Shown one piece after another: positions 61,035 through 64,000 of a stretch of DNA of 64,000 bases. Every line of letters starts with the position of its first letter. The stretch's first letter is position 1. The notes under the pieces are model-generated. The model had not been told where the DNA came from, searched no databases, and worked only from the letters and a program-made list of their open reading frames with translations. This DNA comes from Deltaproteobacteria bacterium (GTDB lineage Bacteria > Myxococcota_A > UBA9160 > UBA4427), in NCBI GenBank assembly GCA_029261835.1, contig JAJDAO010000061.1, positions 62,001-126,000 on the forward strand, read 5' to 3'. Both the position numbers and the translations under genes were made by a program.

Positions 61035-63887
61035 CTAGGCACGGTTCAGGTCGACCCGCTCCATCTCGACCCGGGTCTCGCGATCGCTCTGGCCGGGCTG
61101 CAGGCTCGCCGGTACCGGGCGCAGGTGGTTGTAGCCGCCAGCGAGTTCAACTGGATTCAGCGGACTGACGAGCACGTTGCGGTATCCCCGACCACCCGGA
61201 AACTGGTAGTCCTCCCAGGCGTGGTAGAGGATCACACTGCCGGGGCGTACGGCGGTCGATACCTTTGCACACACGAAGAACTCCCCGGCGTCGTTCCAGA
61301 GTCGAACTCGGTCCCCGTCCTCGATGCCGCGGGCTGTCGCGTCTCGGCCGGCGACGAAGACCGCCGCCTCGCCGCGCTGCAGTCTCAGCAGCACGTCCAG
61401 ATTGCGCCAGCCAGCGTGAATACTCCAGCGGGTATGACCACCGCTCAGCACCAGCGGGTGATCACCACCCACCAGCGGCGGCTCCCTGTGAACGGGCAAC
61501 GCCTCACCCAGCTCCAGATAGAAGGGGTGATCGATGTAGAACTGAATCCGGCGCGTCAGCGTGGGCCAGGGGCCCGGCCGGTCTGCCCGCCAGCTTCGAT
61601 TCGAGACCGGCTCGTCGGCCGTCACCTCGGTGGCGTTGCCGAGATTGACCGGATGCATGCCGATCCCCGTTATTCGCTCGAAGCCGTCCCGGCGCAGGTC
61701 ATCGAAGCCGGCTTCGACAAAGCTGGTCTGCGCGACGATCTCGCTGGCCAGCTCACTCTGGGCGTCATCTCCGAAGCGCCCCTCGAAGGTGAAACGGTGG
61801 TGGAAGTCATCCAGACGTCGGAACTCGCCCGCATGATCGCGAAAGCCCTCGATACCCCGCTCGCGAGCGCGCCGCTCGATCCATCCCGCCAGCCGCGCAT
61901 GGATCTCCCACTCCGGCTTCGCCTCGGCGATCGGCTTGACGGCCGCCTGGGTGATGTGGAGGTACGGCGAGAGCAGCGTGAGCCAGTTGGTGACGTCGTC
62001 CTTCTCGTACGAGGTGGCGCCGGGCAACAGAATGTCACACTGGCGGCCCGTGGTGGACATGCGGATATCGGTATTGACGATGAGCTGAATGCGCGGCCAG
62101 AGTGTCTCGAGTAGGCGATCGGCCGAGCGCAAGCGGCGCAGCAGATTGCTCCCCGCGAGCATCAGGACGCGCGGAGGCTTGCTCGGGGGCGGCTTCTGCC
62201 AGGCACTCGAATACGACTGTTCGAGGTATGCGGAGATGGGCCGCGGCAGCTCACGGCCCCAGTCGGCATCGGTGCGCTCGTCGAGACCACCGTGCTGCCG
62301 CCAGTAGAGGACTGAGCTGAAGATTCGCGATTCCGCCTGGTAGTCGCGCAGCGCGTCATAGAGGACACGCTCGGTCGTCTCACCCTTCAGTCGACCCATG
62401 AGCAGGGAGGGCAGATACTCGAGCTTGCTGAGCAGGCCGTCGAGCTGGCTCGCACCGACTCGGTGCATGCCGTCGAGCACGAGAATCGGGCAGGTGTCGT
62501 AGCCGGCACCCGCGCGACCCTGGTGCCCCCCCAGTGCGAAGAGAAGGATCTGGGCACGCATGATGAGATCGCCGTGGTAGAGCTTCGGAATGCTGGAGCC
62601 CGCGACACCCGACATGGCTCGCGCACCGGCCAGCCACTCGGCCAGACGGCGGATCAGCGGAGCGGGTGTGCCGCAGAGCCCGGCTGCCTTCTCGGGCGTG
62701 TAGTCTCGCTCGAGGCGTTCGCGCAGCAGATCGAACACGGGACGCACCTGAATCGGACCCGCCTCTGTCTCGGCCACGAAGCGGCCAGCCAGCGCCGGCC
62801 GCGCCGCACGCCAGTCGAGCTCGGCATCGGGAGCGGCGACAATCGCACCGGCGACCTCGTCATAGCCGTAGAAGCGGTCTCGCCTGCCATCCGCCTGCAG
62901 ATCGCTCTCGCGCAGGAAGTGGCCGTCCTCGCGCACGAGCAGCGGCAGGTCGGTCTGCCGGCGAACGAAGTCGTAGTCGACATGCTCGCCCGCGAGTAGC
63001 TGCTGGGCCAGAGCCAGAGCCAGAGCGCCGTCGCCGCCAGGGCGCACGGGCACGTACAGGTCGGAGTGAACGGCAGAGGCCGAGTAATCGGGAGCGATCG
63101 TAACGACGCGAGTTCCGTTGTAGCGCGCCTCGTTGAGAAAGTGCGCGTTGGGAATCTGGGTGTAGGTCGGATTGGCGCCCCAGATCAGGATCAGGTCGGA
63201 GCGGAAGAAATCGTCCGCCGAGCGGGAGGACACCGGCGTGCCGTATGTCACCGCTGCCCCAGCCTGACCATCGTCGAGCTCGGTGTTGGTATCGAGCTCG
63301 ACGCCGTCGAGCATGCGAATCAGGCGCTCGACGCCAACCCGCCAGGTTCCGGAGGCCAGGCTTCCGCCGGGCTCGAGCACGACGGCTTCCGCATCGCCGC
63401 TCACCACGGTATCGATCAACGCATCGGCGATCTCCGACAATGCCTCGTCCCAGGTCACCCGCCGCCAACGCCCGGATCCCCGCTCTCCCACGCGGCGCAG
63501 TGGATGGCTCAGGCGATCCGGGGCGTACATCAGAGCCGAGTAGCAGGCGCCTTTCTGACAACCGCGAGGATTGAAGTCGGGGACATCCGGGCTCACCTGG
63601 GGATAGGCCCCGGCCTGCTCCTCGCGCAGGACGATGCCGTCTCTCACGAAGACATCCCAGGCACAGTTGCGCTGATACCAACAGTTCACCACGTGTGTGC
63701 AGCGAACCCGCCGATCCCAGCGAAGCTTCTCGCGGTAGAGATCCCGCCAATCCCCATACCCGCGGCCCGCCGCCGCTCGTCCAGCCAGCGCTCGAGCCGA
63801 GTCGGGGCGCAACCCGCCGAAGCAGAGCAGAGCGCTGCCCGCGACCGCGGACCGAAGCAGCCCGCGACGCGTGATTCCTCGAGTCAA
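61035..63887 (-). CDS. Tat-exported molybdopterin enzyme, EbdA / steroid C25-dehydrogenase-like catalytic subunit
   Basis: A 950-residue DMSO-reductase-family alpha subunit. The twin-arginine signal is TRRGLLRSAVAGSALL (Arg7-Arg8). The FS0-type cluster region has His65-x3-Cys69-x5-Cys75 and Cys110 in NPRGCQKGACYS, and ELDDGQAGAAVTYG supplies an Asp where type II enzymes bind molybdenum. Downstream, LIWGANPTYTQIPNAHFLNE and HPVNLGNATEVTADEP match the ethylbenzene-dehydrogenase / steroid C25-dehydrogenase subgroup, which hydroxylates hydrocarbons with water anaerobically. Usual beta (ferredoxin) and gamma (haem b) subunits are not in the window on its 3' side. The C-x5-C spacing is longer than the C-x3-C of nitrate reductase. 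Confidence 0.85.
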   Translation of the reverse strand: MTRGITRRGLLRSAVAGSALLCFGGLRPDSARALAGRAAAGRGYGDWRDLYREKLRWDRRVRCTHVVNCWYQRNCAWDVFVRDGIVLREEQAGAYPQVSPDVPDFNPRGCQKGACYSALMYAPDRLSHPLRRVGERGSGRWRRVTWDEALSEIADALIDTVVSGDAEAVVLEPGGSLASGTWRVGVERLIRMLDGVELDTNTELDDGQAGAAVTYGTPVSSRSADDFFRSDLILIWGANPTYTQIPNAHFLNEARYNGTRVVTIAPDYSASAVHSDLYVPVRPGGDGALALALAQQLLAGEHVDYDFVRRQTDLPLLVREDGHFLRESDLQADGRRDRFYGYDEVAGAIVAAPDAELDWRAARPALAGRFVAETEAGPIQVRPVFDLLRERLERDYTPEKAAGLCGTPAPLIRRLAEWLAGARAMSGVAGSSIPKLYHGDLIMRAQILLFALGGHQGRAGAGYDTCPILVLDGMHRVGASQLDGLLSKLEYLPSLLMGRLKGETTERVLYDALRDYQAESRIFSSVLYWRQHGGLDERTDADWGRELPRPISAYLEQSYSSAWQKPPPSKPPRVLMLAGSNLLRRLRSADRLLETLWPRIQLIVNTDIRMSTTGRQCDILLPGATSYEKDDVTNWLTLLSPYLHITQAAVKPIAEAKPEWEIHARLAGWIERRARERGIEGFRDHAGEFRRLDDFHHRFTFEGRFGDDAQSELASEIVAQTSFVEAGFDDLRRDGFERITGIGMHPVNLGNATEVTADEPVSNRSWRADRPGPWPTLTRRIQFYIDHPFYLELGEALPVHREPPLVGGDHPLVLSGGHTRWSIHAGWRNLDVLLRLQRGEAAVFVAGRDATARGIEDGDRVRLWNDAGEFFVCAKVSTAVRPGSVILYHAWEDYQFPGGRGYRNVLVSPLNPVELAGGYNHLRPVPASLQPGQSDRETRVEMERVDLNRA

Positions 63888-63939
63888 GCGGTATCTCCCG
63901 TGGCCCCCGGCGAATCATGGAACGGGCGACGTGGGCCCG

Positions 63940-64000
63940 TCAAGCGCGCTTCTGGGCGGGCTGCACGATCTCGAGTCCCGAGCCGCTCCAGCGCACGGTG
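63940..64000 (-). CDS. 3' end of an unidentified gene (truncated)
   Basis: A minus-strand frame is open from the window edge to a TGA at 63942-63940, giving a C-terminal end VRWSGSGLEIVQPAQKRA. The 61 bases are too few for identification. It would lie 52 bp upstream of the EbdA-like gene, so it may be part of that transcript. The short length makes this call uncertain. Confidence 0.35.
   Translation of the reverse strand, partial: TVRWSGSGLEIVQPAQKRA

Overview
The window is a gene-dense, high-GC stretch of bacterial chromosome (roughly 60-65% G+C by eye). I see no rRNA, tRNA, insertion sequence, phage gene or CRISPR array. Outer-membrane beta-barrels, lipoproteins, a Tat-exported molybdoenzyme, a TRAP transporter and an RND exporter mark a Gram-negative cell. 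The mix of aerobic (P450, acyl-CoA dehydrogenase, GST) and anaerobic-style (tungsten aldehyde:ferredoxin oxidoreductase, indolepyruvate:ferredoxin oxidoreductase, DMSO-reductase-family enzymes) metabolism suggests a deltaproteobacterial, myxobacterial or Binatia-like lineage. This placement is an inference from gene content only.

Layout. 1-11 kb: a truncated epoxide-hydrolase-type hydrolase, two SDR oxidoreductases, a lipocalin-like protein coupled to MsrA, an outer-membrane barrel, a GST/phosphopantetheinyl-transferase pair, and a coupled run of crotonase, SCP2-type thiolase, Rossmann/DUF2520 protein and SRPBCC protein. 11-18 kb: an FAD oxidoreductase, a LysR regulator, and a three-gene operon (Fe-S old-yellow-enzyme, molybdopterin oxidoreductase, hotdog thioesterase). 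18-25 kb: an ECF sigma factor behind an RND exporter, with an AhpD-like protein divergent from them; then a limonene-epoxide-hydrolase-type enzyme, a MoaD/ThiS-like protein and an aldehyde:ferredoxin oxidoreductase. 25-40 kb: gpmI, an acyl-CoA dehydrogenase divergent from a TetR regulator, a P450, a PAS histidine kinase, a TRAP transporter operon, and a fused indolepyruvate oxidoreductase divergent from an Lrp regulator. 40-50 kb: lipoproteins, a trypsin-like protease, two zinc alcohol dehydrogenases, an HD-GYP-like protein, a TraB-family protein and an outer-membrane barrel. 50-64 kb: thyA-folA, a zinc-ribbon protein, a YhaO/YhaN-like nuclease/ATPase pair, a SufR-like regulator, a tail-anchored coiled-coil protein, ahcY, and a Tat-exported EbdA / steroid-C25-dehydrogenase-like catalytic subunit.

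The catabolic genes (thiolase, crotonase, acyl-CoA dehydrogenase, P450, epoxide hydrolases, EbdA-like subunit, TRAP importer) fit a cell that oxidises hydrophobic substrates such as steroids, terpenes or alkylbenzenes. The strongest regulatory signal is a pair of divergent, nearly identical ECF-type promoters (GTAACG-N16-CGTCCAACGA). They lie between the AhpD-like gene and an RND exporter operon whose last gene is itself an ECF sigma factor, which implies a small positively autoregulated stress regulon. Other clear signals are a leaderless TetR promoter with embedded ACTAGT half-sites, dyad operators ahead of ahcY and the TRAP operon, an 11-bp tandem repeat carrying the ribosome-binding site of an SDR gene, and a long near-perfect hairpin after the LysR gene.
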